In this document: in pieces, positions 1 through 10,710 of the stretch
Numbering within the stretch: position 1 is the first letter of the stretch
How the letters are laid out: every line of letters begins with the position of its first letter
NCBI GenBank assembly: GCA_016271365.2
Contig: CM028132.1
Coordinates: 591,239,001 to 591,303,000, forward strand
Direction of reading: 5' to 3'
Source of the DNA: Neoceratodus forsteri
Lineage: Eukaryota; Chordata; Ceratodontiformes; Ceratodontidae
DNA: 64,000 nucleotides
The notes under the pieces: model-generated
What the model was told of the DNA's origin: nothing
The model's input: the letters and a program-made list of their open reading frames with translations, nothing else
The model's database searches: none
Made by a program: the position numbers and the translations under genes

Positions 1-940
1 TTTCTGCTTTAACTGATAAAGTTCTCTGTCCTGCTCCTTCTGTGTTTCCTTATATTTCCTGAATGCTATCCTTTTCTCCTTAACCTTCCCTACCACCTCT
101 TTTGAGAACCATAGCAGTTTTTTCCTTCATTGTGTTTTGTTGATTTGCTTTACACAAAGGCTTGTTACCTCTGTAATGGCTGTTTTGATTACTCCCCATT
201 GTTCCTCCACCCCTCCTTCTTGCCTGTTTGCTAGTGCTTTTCTGAGGCACTCTCTTATTTTTCCCCAAAGTCAGCACTCATAAAGTCCAATACTCTTGCT
301 TTTGTATGGCTTGATTGTATGGCTGTGTTTGTCGTGAACCACACTGTTTGGTGGTTGCTTACTCCCAGATGGCTACCCACTTCTAAATCTGAGATTCTTT
401 CTCCGTCCCCATTTGAGAGTACCAGGTCTAAGATTGCTCCCTCCCGAGGGGATTCCAATACTGGCAGTCTGAGGCATGCTCCTTGTAGGGCATCAAGAAT
501 GACCCCGCTCTTGGATGTGCCTGCAGCAAAGGTGCTCCAGTTAACATCTGGCATATTCAGGTCCCCCATCAACAATATCTCCCCTTTTTCTGCCATTCTA
601 AGGATGCCTTCTATCATTTCCTTGTCCATTCCCTCCCCGAGATGGGGGTCTATATACAACCCCCATGTGGATTGTGGTGCCATTTCCTGTCTCTAGGGTG
701 ACCCAGAGTGCCTCATCTGCTCCCTGTTTACTTTTAGTTCTTTTGCTTTGACCCCTTCCTTTACATAGAGAGCTCCTCCTCCTCCTCCTCTTTTACCTTC
801 CCTGTCCTTCCTGTAGATTGTGTATCCTGGTATGTTGACATCCCAGTCATGGTTCTCTGTGTACCATGTTTATGTGACTGCCACAATATCCAGGCCACCT
901 TCTTCCATCAAGGCCACTAGTTCTGGGAGCTTGTTACACA
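1..940 (-). pseudogene. CR1 ORF2 fragment, apurinic-type endonuclease domain
   Basis: The minus strand encodes the N-terminal endonuclease of the CR1 ORF2 protein, which nicks target DNA to prime reverse transcription. The clearest stretch is 255-683. It has LLMGDLNMPDVNW (the GDxN metal/phosphate-binding block), AILDLVLSN and the terminal SNHQTVWF block with the catalytic-type SxH motif. Higher coordinates (about 690-940) continue the same domain in other frames, including a VVYRPPS-like block. The stretch 1-250 is the linker to reverse transcriptase and matches the fragment at 46790-47380. Stops and frame changes make it non-functional. Confidence 0.8.
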
Positions 941-1202
941 GTCTACGGGCATTGGTACTCATCACCCTCCACTTTTTGATGGTCTTATCCCTTTCAGCCC
1001 TATCCCTGTCCTTACTGCCTTTGCCTTTTTTTTTTTTTTACATTTACCTCAGTCCTGCTCCATAACGACTTCTCTACCTTGGTGTTTACCTCATTTATTA
1101 CCATGTTTTGTGGGGGGAGGCTGGGATTTCCCCGCTCCTTTTCAGTGCCTCCCCCCCCTTGGCTAATTTAAATGCTTGCCAATAAAGCATCATTTAAACC
1201 TC

Positions 1203-1862
1203 TCACCTAGGATCCTGGTCCCCCCCCCCGGACAGATGCAGACCATTGCGCCAGTATAGGTCTGCATCCCTCCAGGTAGCTTCCCAGTCCCCAGTGAAGC
1301 CAAAACCCTGAGCTCCACACCAGTTTTTCAACCATTCATTGAATTCCCTGGTGAGGAGTACCCTTGCATCACCCTTGCCATAGACGGGTAGCACCTCCGA
1401 GAAGGTTACCGTATGCGCTACTTGTCTAAGGCCCCTCCCCAACTCTACAAACTCCTCTTGCACTGCTCTGATCCCATTCCTAGCCAGGTCATTTGTCCCT
1501 AGGTGGACAATGACATCCAGCTCCCTCCCTCTTACAGCTGCTCCCACGATCCTGAGGATTCACTTCCTGTCCCTCCAAGCCGTGACACCAGGCAGGCACC
1601 TTACCTCCCTCCCACCTTCCTCCCCCACTTCCGCCCCCCTAATAGTAGAGTCCCCCACCAGGAGTTGTTTCCTTCCCCTGTGGGGTCCCATGCCACCCTC
1701 CTGTGGGTCTCCTTTGTGAAGGTTCCCAGCATCCTCCTTGGTCTCCTCTGCAGGTGCCTCCATAGAGGAACCACTATCCACCAGAAGAGTGTATGAATTG
1801 TGGAGAGGTACAGCTGGAGGGATGCAATTCTGTTCCACCACCCTCTCCCTCCCTGAGCCCAC
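1203..1862 (-). pseudogene. CR1 ORF1, SGNH/GDSL-type esterase domain
   Basis: Two minus-strand frames together cover the C-terminal part of a CR1 ORF1 protein. The upstream frame (1560-1862) has the motif VGDSTIRGAEVG, the GDS block that carries the catalytic serine in SGNH hydrolases. The next frame (1203-1547) has VIVHLGTNDLA, the G-x-N-D block with the oxyanion asparagine, and ends with NGLHLSGGG, where the histidine corresponds to the D-x-x-H block. Known biology: ORF1 of many CR1 elements encodes an esterase-like domain thought to help the ribonucleoprotein contact lipid or membrane; the exact role is unsettled. A frameshift between 1547 and 1560 separates the GDS block from the rest, so no full protein can be made. 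I see no zinc-knuckle or plant-homeodomain-like N-terminus here. Confidence 0.75.
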
Positions 1863-1939
1863 CCTGGTCCAGCCTCTCCTACTGCAACAGCCTCCCTCAA
1901 AGATCTACTGTTACAGTAAGTTCTTACGTAACTGTACTA

Positions 1940-1987
1940 TCTTACTTCAGGAGAGCATTTACAGTAGGTACTAACAGATAGGACTGA
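1940..1987. repeat. Left inverted terminal repeat of DIRS 1
   Basis: The bases attttacttcaggagagc-like through taggtactaacagatagg are the reverse complement of 9930-9984. Just outside, 1898-1938 (ctcaaagatctactgttac...) matches the terminal repeats of DIRS 3 at 33110-33145 (inverted) and 33444-33490 (direct). Confidence 0.75.
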
Positions 1988-2004
1988 GTCCCAAGCAGTC
2001 AAAT

Positions 2005-3250
2005 TCAGACAAGTCTGAGACATGGGAGGTAGGAACAAGTCTGCAGGAAACAGGGATCTAAGGACAAGAGTCCCTGAAGAACAGCTAGGCCAAAGCCTGC
2101 TCTGCACCTAGAAGCAATGTCCACACTGTAATGCTTAGTGAAGGTATGGACAGAACTCCAAGTGGAAGCTGCACATATATGTGCAGCAGAGATGTTCCTG
2201 AAATAAGCAGTAGAGGCAGCCATGCCCCTGGTCGAGTGCCCTTTGACTTCCCGCAGAAGTGGTCTGTTATACTTCTGATAACAAAATGTAAAGCAGTTTG
2301 CCAAACATTTGGACAAACACTCTTGAAACCACAGCGCCCTCTCTCTTGGGTACAAAGGAAACAAATAACTGATCAGTTTTACGGACTGGCTTCTTCCTAT
2401 TAGTGTAGTAATGAAGAATTCTACGTACATCAAGAGTATGCAGAATTACTTCACCCCGACTGGAATGCTCAGGGTACTATGCTGGCAACCGAATGGTCCA
2501 ATTTAAGGTGAACTCTGAAACCATCTTTGGTAAGAACTTAGGATTAGTTCGCAGAGCCACCTGGTCTCTGTGAAAAATCAAATAAGGCTCCTAACACATC
2601 AGGGCCTGAAGCTCAGAAATTCTTAGAGCCAAAGTAATGGCAACTAAAAAGAGCACGTTCCAAGAAAGGTAGCGCATGTCACAACTCACAGCAGGTTCAA
2701 ATGGAGACAGTGTGAGTTTTTCCAAAACGAAGTTCAGGTCCCAGGGAGAAGCACAGCTCCTGACTAGGGGGTTTCAAATGAAGAATCCCTTTTAGGAATG
2801 TCTTGGATACTTCCAACTGAGCCAGGGTTTTGTCATCCACTGGAATGTGGAAGGCAGAAATGGCAGATAAGTGGACCTTCAGGGTCGAGTAACTGTGTCC
2901 AAGGTCAGAGAGGTGCAACAGATACGCTAAGACCTGCGGAACGGTGCAGGAGAAGGGATCCCACTCTTTGGACATGGCCCATATGGGAAATCTTTTCCAT
3001 TTCATTGCACAAGTGGATCTAGTGGAAGGCTTTCCGGCCTCCACTAGAACCTGTGCCACTCTAGAGGATACCCCAAAGTGAGTGGCAGCTATGTCAGTAC
3101 GTGCCACGCATGCAGGTGAAGGGACTGGAGGCCTTGATGGACCAGGGTGCCCTGTTCCAGAGTCAGAAGATCTACACAGATGGGCAGGGGGACATTCACA
3201 GTTGTTGAAGCAGAGAGAACCCAATCTGACGCAGCCAGTAGGGAGCAATC
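2005..3250 (-). pseudogene. DIRS 1 tyrosine recombinase
   Basis: The integrase of this element class is a lambda-type tyrosine recombinase. Minus-strand frames at 2697-3248 carry the N-terminal DNA-binding part, including AMKWKRFPIWAMSKEW and the YLLHLSDLGHSYSTLKVHLSAIS-type core-binding helices. The catalytic part is at 2005-2433, with KGHSTRGMAAS (the H-x-x-R pair) followed by WSSVHTFTKHYSVDI, whose tyrosine is the likely nucleophile. The middle (2434-2696) is in other frames. The order matches the family: the recombinase lies 3' of RNase H. Frameshifts make it inactive, although the H, R and Y residues themselves survive. Confidence 0.8.
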
Positions 3251-3486
3251 AGAATCATATGTGCTCCCTCTGCCTGTAGTTTCAGTAATACCCTCTGCAG
3301 TAACAGAAAGGGAGGGAAGGTGTACATGAATCTCCCTGTCCAGCACAGAGACAGCATTTCTCACCAGAAAACACCATGCCCTGGAGCGAGTGAGCAGAAA
3401 GTTGGTAGTTTTGCATTTGATGGGGATGCGAACAGATCCAGATCTGGCCGACCCCAACTGGTCAATATCTCATCTACCATGGACTG

Positions 3487-4718
3487 TCACAACTCCCAAT
3501 CATGGGCTCTGGCTTCAGTGTGGCTGACTGTATCTGCCAGGACGTTCTGAATGCTGGGGACGTGCACTGCTATGAGGTGGAGATTGTGTTGCACTGCCCA
3601 GTACCATACTCTCATCACTTTGCAGCAGAGTGAGTATGAGAGAGTGCCCCCTTGTTTATGTACCAGATGACGCACATGTCTGTCTGGACCATGAGCGATC
3701 CCAGTTGGAGTCGGTGCTGAAATGTCTGTAGGGCATATAGCACGGCTCTCATCTCCAATACATTGATATGTAGCGAGAGTTCGCTTTGAGCCAAGAATCC
3801 TGGGTCTTGTGGGTTCCTAAATGGGCTCCCCATCCCAGTCCCGAGGCATCTGTCATCAGAATCTGGGAGGTAGGAAAGGTCTGGAAAGGGACACCTTTTT
3901 GCAGGTTGTCTGGGTTCTGCCACCACAAGAAGTCCCGAGCCATCGGGTTGGAGACCGGGATCATGTGATCTAGGTCGTCTGAGCTCTGATCCCACTGTAC
4001 TCTAACAGTCCATTGCATGACTTGCATATGGAGTCTTGCCAGATGTACGATCGGAACAGCAGTGGCCATAAGACCCAGCAGGCGAAGGATCAACCTTGTG
4101 GAAGTCCACCTCTGGGAGGCCACTAGATGTGCTTGTCGATGGAGAGTCTCTGCTCTGTCTGGGAGGAGGAAGGCTCTCCCCTGTACTGTATCCAACACTG
4201 CACCAGTGAATTGTAGGCATTGTGAAGGGGTAAGGTGGGATTTGGGATAACTTGACTGAAATGCTCACCTGATGGAAAAGGTCCAGGGTACTGACTAGAG
4301 ACCTGGTTAGACTGTCCCTCGACAGTGCTGAAAGCAGCCAGTCATCGAGGTAGGGGAACACATGAATGCCCTGTCTGCCTAAAGCCACAGCAACCACCGC
4401 TAGGCACTTTGTGAACACTCTGGGTGCTGACGATAGGCCAAAACAGAGAGCTTGGAACTGAAAATGTTCTCCCTGAAGAGAGAATCTGAGAAAGCGGTGA
4501 TGGGACGGGAAAATGGGGATGTGCAGGTATGCATCCTGCATATCGAGAGCACAAAGACAATTTCCCTGATGTAACAAGGGAAGAAGACCCAAGACGGATA
4601 GCAAGTGGAACCTTTTGTACTCTACAAAGAGGTTCAGACTGCTGAGATCCAGAACTGGCCTGAGGTCACTCATTTTCTTGGGAACTACAAAGAAATGGGA
4701 GTAGTATCCCCTGCCCAT
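3487..4718 (-). pseudogene. DIRS 1 reverse transcriptase and RNase H
   Basis: Minus-strand translation gives the DIRS-type polymerase. The frame 4002-4718 has FVVPKKMSDLRPVLDLSSLN, ALDMQDAYLHIPI, FGLSSAPRVFTKCLA and YLDDWLL, the catalytic YxDD box, intact here. RNase H follows in the 3749-4198 and 3615-3995 frames, with LMTDASGLGWGAHLG and a downstream ELRAV-like LEMRAVLYAL block. The order RT, RNase H, then recombinase (2005-3250) is diagnostic of DIRS. The tail of the RT frame (after about 4230) shifts frame, so the copy is defective. Confidence 0.85.
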
Positions 4719-4738
4719 CTGACTCTGGGGAACAGGTT

Positions 4739-7320
4739 TTATCGCTGTGACCTGGAGGATAATAAGAGGGACCTGGAGGATGTTCCGGTGGTCTCTCTAT
4801 GAAATCGAGTGTGTGCCCTTTGGTTACGAGTTGAAGTACCCACGAGTCTGCTGTGATTGCCTCTTATGCCGGTAGGTGGTTTGCAAACCTGCCTCCTACC
4901 GGTTCCCCTAGATCTAGGTCTGGGGGTGGGAGGGGTCAGAGCAAAGTCAGGAGGTTGTGGAGACGATGGAGGGTGCGGGTCATGAGGCTGTATGAGTTTT
5001 AGCCGGGGAAGCCTTGCCTGCTGAGGGTGCCCGACGTTTGTTCTGATGTCAGTTCTGCCGTTGCCTTTGCTGTCATTGTTGCTGCTGAAAGAGCTGCTTA
5101 GGCTTTTGAGGGGGGTTGTACATAAACTGGACAGAGCACAAGGCTTTGCCCTTGTCCTGTAAGTCTGTAATAATATCTTTAATATCCCCTCCAAAAAGTA
5201 CAGGACCCCGGAATGGGGTGTCCTGGCTGGCTGACTGGACCTCAGGTGCCAGGCCGGAGACCCTCAGCCATGAGTGCCCACATAAGCTGATGACTGTAGC
5301 TGTACCCCTTGTGGAGGCATCCACCGCATCGTAAGTGGCCCTCAGTGTGTGTTGGCTAGCGGATCTAGCCGACCTCACTATACTGGCCATTTCTTCCTTG
5401 AGCCCCAAGTCAGGAAGCTTTTCCAGCTTGGATTCAAGCTGACCCATAATGGATTTCTTCTGATCCATAATGGATTTCTGGTAAACCACCATATCAGCAA
5501 CATAGTTCAGTGCTCTAATAGCCAGGGTGGATGAAGAGTAGAACTTCTTCCCCAACTGATCAAGTACTTTGACTCCTTGTCAGTATGAGAAGTACTGAGG
5601 TGTTTTGGTTTGGATGAACAATCATGGGCAGCACTAATGACCACTGAATCATCCTTCGGATGGACACTAAGGTGGTCCTTCCCTTGTGGCGTCTCATATA
5701 TCCTGTCTTCCTTGCCACTGGGGCCAGCCAAGCAGGTTGTTTCCATATCGTGGAGGCCAAATCCTTGTAAGGGCCTATCCATGGTTGGATGAGGGTCGGA
5801 GATTGATCCAACAGTTCCAGATGCTCTGCGAGCCTCTGGCATTGGGGATCTTTTTCCTCCATGCGCCAGTCACAGGCTGCCTGGATCTTCCTGAGGAGTT
5901 CCATGAAGGAAGGATCTTCAGGGGGTGACTTTGGTGATTCCCACGGTTTCGGTTCATCCCGGGAAGTGGACTTATAGTCCGAGCCCAAATGGGCAGAGTC
6001 AGGTTCAGATTCAGACGTCTTGCTGTCGTCAGGAGTGCTGAGTCTAGGTAGGTATGTCCACTGGACTAGAGAGGTCCACAGGTCGAGAGAATTCTGTGGG
6101 CCACTCAGGTTGAGGTAAAGGCTCGTTAGAGCTACCTGATGTCAATGGCCTGAAGTTCGTCATGGAGGATGCCTGTGTGTCAGTTCCCTGGTAACAGACG
6201 TCAGGGTAACTGGGGCTGATGCTTCTCAAGCTCAGATGTGAGCTGAAACTTTGCTTCGTCCCACCACGAACGAAGCATTGCCTGCAGATCCACCGGAGGC
6301 TGGGGTGGAGGCAGTGGAGGCTGATGCCCATAACTGGCACCTGATAAGGTGATGGAAATCCCATCTGGGGATAGCCCAGTGATAGGTAGGGTGGAAAACC
6401 CGACGTTGGGTACCCTTGAGGGTATTGTGGAGCTGGGTAGCCGGGCGTTGAGTAGCTCGGTGGGGCGCCTGAGCAGCCTAGCGTCGGCCCTGATGGAGGG
6501 CCATTGGGCCTGGTGAAGGACCCAATGGAGTAGCCAAGAGGCCCAGTGGGGGACCTGACAGTGGGTCCAGAGGGCCCGATGGCCTGTCCAAAAGGACCCT
6601 TAGGAAGGGCTGGTGTCAGGCCTGATGGCAGCCCAGAGGGCCCCGAAGGACCCTGTGGGACCGGTATTACCGTCGTTGGGTTCAGCACTGAGCCTGGCGT
6701 TAGGTGATCTGGTGTTGGCAGTGGGATAGTGCCTGACAGCAGTCGCTCTCACTCCTCCGGATCCAGCGGCAGCAGAGAAACAAGAAGCACCACCTCAAGA
6801 GGCAGAGAATCCTGAGAAGGACCCTCCAGGATCAGCTGCTGCTCAGACGGCAGCTGGTTTGGTTCCTCGACATCAGACCTGTTGTCAGGGTCTGCCAGAG
6901 GAACCAGGGCTTGGCACACATTGGAGGAGCCAAAGTGCAGCTTATGAGCCAGGGCCAGGTGACCGTCAGAGGAGCCAACCGTCGACTCACCGGCCGTACT
7001 ACTCACAGTAGACCCTGTAATCTTGAGGGGTCTAAGGGTAGTGGGTGTGTACTTTACCCCAGAGACTCCTGTCTGAACCAAAATCGGTCCCGGTGGGGGG
7101 CCAACAGCTGCTCTGCGGCGGGAGGCCCCTCCATGTCCGTGGCTCCAGAAGGGGGCTGCAGACAGGATGGAGACTGTTCCCAGTCCCGATGTCTCTCCTT
7201 ATCCTGCTTCTTCTTGCGATGGCCCGCTGGGAAAGAGGACGAACTCCTGAGTTTCTTCAGCTTCTTTTCCATGGATACTATTTTAAATTTTAGTAAATGG
7301 GTTTCCAGGGCCTGCTAACT
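4739..7320 (-). pseudogene. DIRS 1 Gag-like region
   Basis: The 5' coding part of DIRS 1. Near 7330-7385 the minus strand encodes a cysteine pair (CEACQIFNPA-like), as expected for a DIRS Gag metal-binding motif. A basic stretch at 7054-7272 and a long proline/glycine-rich stretch at 6044-6688 (many GPSGP, GYP and PSG units) follow. The helical domain at 5073-5555 contains RAL, QHTLRATYDAVDAS and FRGPVLFGG. The same TLRATYDAVD motif recurs in DIRS 3 (near 36870), which supports a shared Gag. Several frames are needed to read it, so it is a pseudogene. The proline-rich part could be mistaken for a collagen-like host gene. Confidence 0.7.
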
Positions 7321-7385
7321 GTGTTTCTGTGTGGCCGGGTTAAAGATTTGACAGGCCTCACAGTCCTCGGTCTTGTGCTCTGGAC

Positions 7386-9654
7386 CTGGTATTATCAAAT
7401 GGAGAGGCTGTAAGGGATCTGGAGGTGGAGGACCCTCTGGCTGGGAATGACCACCACACTGTGTGGTTCACACTCATTACGGGAAGGAGAAAAGTGAGTA
7501 CTTGAACCAGGGTGATTGATTTCAAGGGGGTGGACTTTAAAATGATGGCGGAGATTATGGATAGGCACCTGGCGAGTATTCAGCTTAAAATGGATACTTG
7601 TCAAAAGTGGGAGATTATTAAAACAGGGCTGGTGAAGGCTACTAGGATGTGTGCAAAGACATGTAGCAAGAAGGGCAGGGCAAAGAAAACCAGCTGGTTA
7701 ACCCAGGAAGCGATGGAGGGGGTGAGGGCCAACAGAAGAGCATTTCAGAGATTCAAGAAATCAGGAGGGAAGGAGACAAAGAGGAGTATATGAAGAAGTC
7801 CAGGGAGGTAAGCTGGCTGGTCAGAACGGCCAAGGCTTCGGGAAAGCTGAGGCTGGCACAGGGTATCAAGGATAGTGAACAGGACTTCTTCAGATACATT
7901 AGGGAGAGGCGGAAGAACAAGGACAAGACTGTGAGGATTAAGAAGGATGGGGGAGGGTAAAGGAGGAGGGGGATCAGGCTGAGGCACTAAATGAGTACTT
8001 CTGTATTCACGAAGGAGAAAGGGAGGCAGATATCTCAGGAAAGGAGAGAGATGGGCAGGGGAAGGGGTGACTGATACAGGGATTACGGAGGCCAGGGTTC
8101 TGGAGGGGTTAATGGCAGAGGGTGGACAAGGCACCAGGTCGGACTGCATTCACCCTAGGGTGCTAAACGGACTGGTGGCGATCCTGGCGGACCACTGGCT
8201 GACCTGTTCAGTACCTCCCTGGAAACCGGATGTGTACCAGAAGACTGAAGGATGGCCCATGTGGTGCCCATTCACAGAAATGACCCTAGGGATGAGCAGG
8301 GGAACTACAGACCAGTGAGCCTCACATCGATTGTGGGAAAGCTCATGGAGACAATCCTGAAGGAGAGACTGGTGGCATTTATGGAGGACAATGGACTCCA
8401 GGATGTTCAGCAAATGGGTTTGTCTCGGGAAGATTGTGCCAGACAAACCTAGTTGAGTACTACGACTGGGTGACCAGGGAACTGGACAAGGCCATGCGGT
8501 GGCTGTCCTGTATTTGGATTTCAGCAAGGCCTTTGATTCGGTGCCACATGGGAGGCTGGGGGGAAAGCTGGAGGATACCAGAGTGGGAACAAAAACGGTT
8601 AAATGGATCACCAGTTGGCTGAAGGGAAGGCAGCAGAGGGTGGTAGTGGAGGCTCTCATCACCAAGGGGTGTGACGAGCAGAGTGCCACAGGGATCGGTA
8701 CTGGGACTGGTGCTGTTTGGGATATTCATAGCAGATATCTCACATGGAATCTGGAGTAAAATCAGTCTGTTTGCAGACAACACTAAAATGAGAGCTGTGG
8801 TAGATGACATAGATGGGTGGAAAGGACTGCAGGATGACCTAACCAAACTACAGGAATGGTAAGAAACATGGCAGCTGGGGTTCAACACCAAGAAGTGCAA
8901 AGTACTGCACTTTGAAACTAAGAACCAGGGGAGGAGCTATCAGTTGGAAGGGTTCAGTTGGAAAGCGCCAGGGAGGAGAAAGATCTCAGGGTGATTATAA
9001 CGGGGAATATGAACAACTCAGCACAGTGCAGGAAGGCGGCAGCAAAGGCCAACAAGATGCTGGGGTGTACAGCGAGAGGCAACTCTTCCAGAAATAGGGA
9101 GGTGATCCTTCCCCTGTACAGGTCACTGCTCAGACCACACCTGGAATACTGTGTGCAGTACTGGCACTCATTCCTGAAGAAAGACATTAGATTATTAGAA
9201 AGGGCACAGGGCGACAAAGATGATCCAGGGTCTGGAGGGTATGTCCTACAAGGATAGGCTAAGCGAGCTAAACATGTAATCACTGGAGGAGAGAAGGGTA
9301 GGGGGGATATGATTGAAACTTTTAAATACTTAAAGGGGATTAACAAAACTGACACAGAGAGGATCCTCCAGATTAGAAGTGGGAGGGACATGAGAGGGCA
9401 TAAATTGAGATTGGTGGGGGGGAAATCAGGAGACACTTTTTCACTGAATGGGTGGTGGATAAGTGGAATGTCCTGCCTGAGGAGGTGGTAGACTGTATTA
9501 TGGTGGGGAGTTTTAAGAGGGTGGGACAGAGTGAGGGAGGGTAATTAAGAGGAATGGGAGGGAGGGTGGGACAGCTGCAAGCTGAGGGGCTAGCTGCACA
9601 ATTGAGCAAACTCGATAGGCCATTAGACCTGTTTCTGTTGGCATGTTTGTATGC
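7386..9654 (+). mobile_element. CR1 LINE inside DIRS 1 (copy 2), 5' truncated
   Basis: Starts abruptly at the end of the endonuclease (LAGNDHHTVWF-like, near 7440) and runs through reverse transcriptase to a CR1-like 3' end (tgtttctgttggcatg near 9630). RT blocks: YRPVSLTSIVGKLMETIL (8300), AVLYLDFSKAFDSVPHGR (8499), VPQGSVLG (8680) and SLFADNTKM (8765). The catalytic FADD box is altered to FADN, and several frame shifts occur. It interrupts the Gag region of DIRS 1, so it inserted later. Orientation is opposite to the host element. Confidence 0.85.
8067..8862 (+). pseudogene. CR1 reverse transcriptase (copy 2)
   Basis: Fingers and palm of a CR1-clade reverse transcriptase spread over three plus-strand frames: HVVPIHRNDPRDEQGNYRPV at 8252, AVLYLDFSKAFDSVPHGRLG at 8499 and VPQGSVLGLVLFGIFIADIS at 8680. 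The active-site box reads FADN instead of FADD at about 8770, which would abolish polymerisation. The thumb/C-terminal region (9000-9490) continues with KEDLRVIITGNMNNSAQCRK-like and MIETFKYLKGINKTD blocks typical of CR1. Confidence 0.8.
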
Positions 9655-9929
9655 AAATCGGGAGCAGTCAGAGTCGACATGCACGATGCGAAAACACACG
9701 AATACTTTATGAGAAAAATAAGTAAACAAGTAAAATACTGATCCAAAATGGAATCGACAGAAGCAACATTCTCCGTGAGGTTCGATGTGCACAGGTCGAT
9801 GGCTGAAAAGAACCAGAGGGCGGGAGGGCATGGGGACCGCTCACTATATAGTGCCACGCTGTGACGTCAGGTGGGCGTTCCCCCACCAGACACTGCTAGC
9901 TATGGTTTTCCGTGTGGTTATAGTGCCTG

Positions 9930-9984
9930 GCAGCTTAGTCCTATCTGTTAGTACCTACTAGAAGAGCCCTCCTGAAGTAAGATC
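9930..9984. repeat. Right inverted terminal repeat of DIRS 1
   Basis: Contains cctatctgttagtacctact and cctcctgaagtaagatct, the inverted counterpart of 1940-1987. It marks the 5' end of the minus-strand element and abuts the gypsy element on its right. Confidence 0.75.
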
Positions 9985-9985
9985 T

Positions 9986-10567
9986 GATCACTCAGTCTTG
10001 CAATTCTCCGCCTCTCGCTATCTCTCTGCCTTCACTTGCTGTTTCTGTCTTTTCTTTCCCCTTGCATATTTGCGTTTATAAAAATATATGTGAATTTTTG
10101 TGTGAAACTGTAAGTGATACTAGGATCCTTTATTTTGAAACTGTATATAGTTATACTGTAGAAATGATTGCAAAAAGCTATTTGGAATTTAGGGTGTTAA
10201 CCTTGACAAGCAGCACAAACTTTTGCAGAGTTGTCAACAAGAGACCAGTTCTGGGACATCATGTTCTATTTTGTTGCACCTGCAAGGAAAGAAACGTACA
10301 AAGTTCTGGTCCCTTAACAAGCCCAGGAGGCAGAAAATAAGAGCAGTAATGCTTTTGCTAGAGTGAGAGACTGAGAAATTGCAGCTTGGAATTAGAGATT
10401 CCCTCAGATGAAGGACTTTGTTTTCTTTGATTGTACTGCTTTGTAAATAGTTATATTGAATAATTTTATTTTACTGTTATTGAAAAAAAAAAAAAATAAA
10501 ACACTACTTGCAAATTTTATACTTGCTCCTAGTTTTCCTATGCTTCCTGACCTATGCCTCAATGACA
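9986..10567 (+). repeat. Putative 5' LTR of the gypsy element
   Basis: The segment between the right end of DIRS 1 and the primer-binding site. It starts near tgatcactca, contains an A-rich polyadenylation-like aataaaac (about 10495) and ends in caatgaca just before the primer-binding site. With no second LTR to compare, the boundaries and LTR status are inferred only from position. Confidence 0.45.
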
Positions 10568-10569
10568 GA

Positions 10570-10590
10570 TGGTGTCAGCCTAAGTGGGAT
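10570..10590 (+). promoter_or_regulatory. Primer-binding site, tRNA-Leu type
   Basis: The bases tggtgtcag then agtgggat match the complement of a vertebrate tRNA-Leu 3' end (TGGTGTCAGGAGTGGGATT), with a small change in the middle (ccta). It sits immediately after the putative LTR, where minus-strand DNA synthesis is primed. Confidence 0.7.
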
Positions 10591-10710
10591 TTACACCGTG
10601 CATAGTCTACGGCAGTAGTTTTGTGCGTGGGTACTGGACCCGGTACCAGGGAAGCATAGCAGAAAGGTATAGATTCTGCAGCAGCAAACCCAGAAGTCAT
10701 TATCAGAAAG

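Larger units (their letters stand above)
1..1895 (-). mobile_element. CR1 LINE, 5' half (copy 1)
   Basis: This is a non-LTR retrotransposon of the CR1 clade, read on the minus strand and running off the left edge. From right to left it shows an esterase-type ORF1 and then the endonuclease part of ORF2. It stops near 1895, where the terminal repeat of the neighbouring DIRS element begins. Frame changes within ORF1 and before the endonuclease show that it is dead. The reverse transcriptase and 3' tail would lie outside the window. Confidence 0.85.
1898..9985 (-). mobile_element. DIRS-type retrotransposon 1, interrupted by a CR1
   Basis: A tyrosine-recombinase retrotransposon on the minus strand. 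Order in its own 5' to 3' sense: Gag-like region (about 7320 to 4740), reverse transcriptase and RNase H (about 4720 to 3490), tyrosine recombinase (about 3250 to 2005). Inverted termini are visible: the segment near 1940-1987 (cttcaggagagc ... taggtactaacagatagg) is the reverse complement of the segment near 9930-9984. DIRS elements integrate by recombinase and make no target-site duplication, so edges are approximate. About 2.27 kb of the span is a later CR1 insertion. The coding frames are broken. Its recombinase and termini resemble element 3 (33110-38965), so these two form one family. Confidence 0.85.

Noticed and set aside
6044..6688. Collagen-like Pro/Gly-rich open frame
   Set aside because: It lies inside DIRS 1 between its termini, in the Gag region and on the element's coding strand, with no splice signals noticed.
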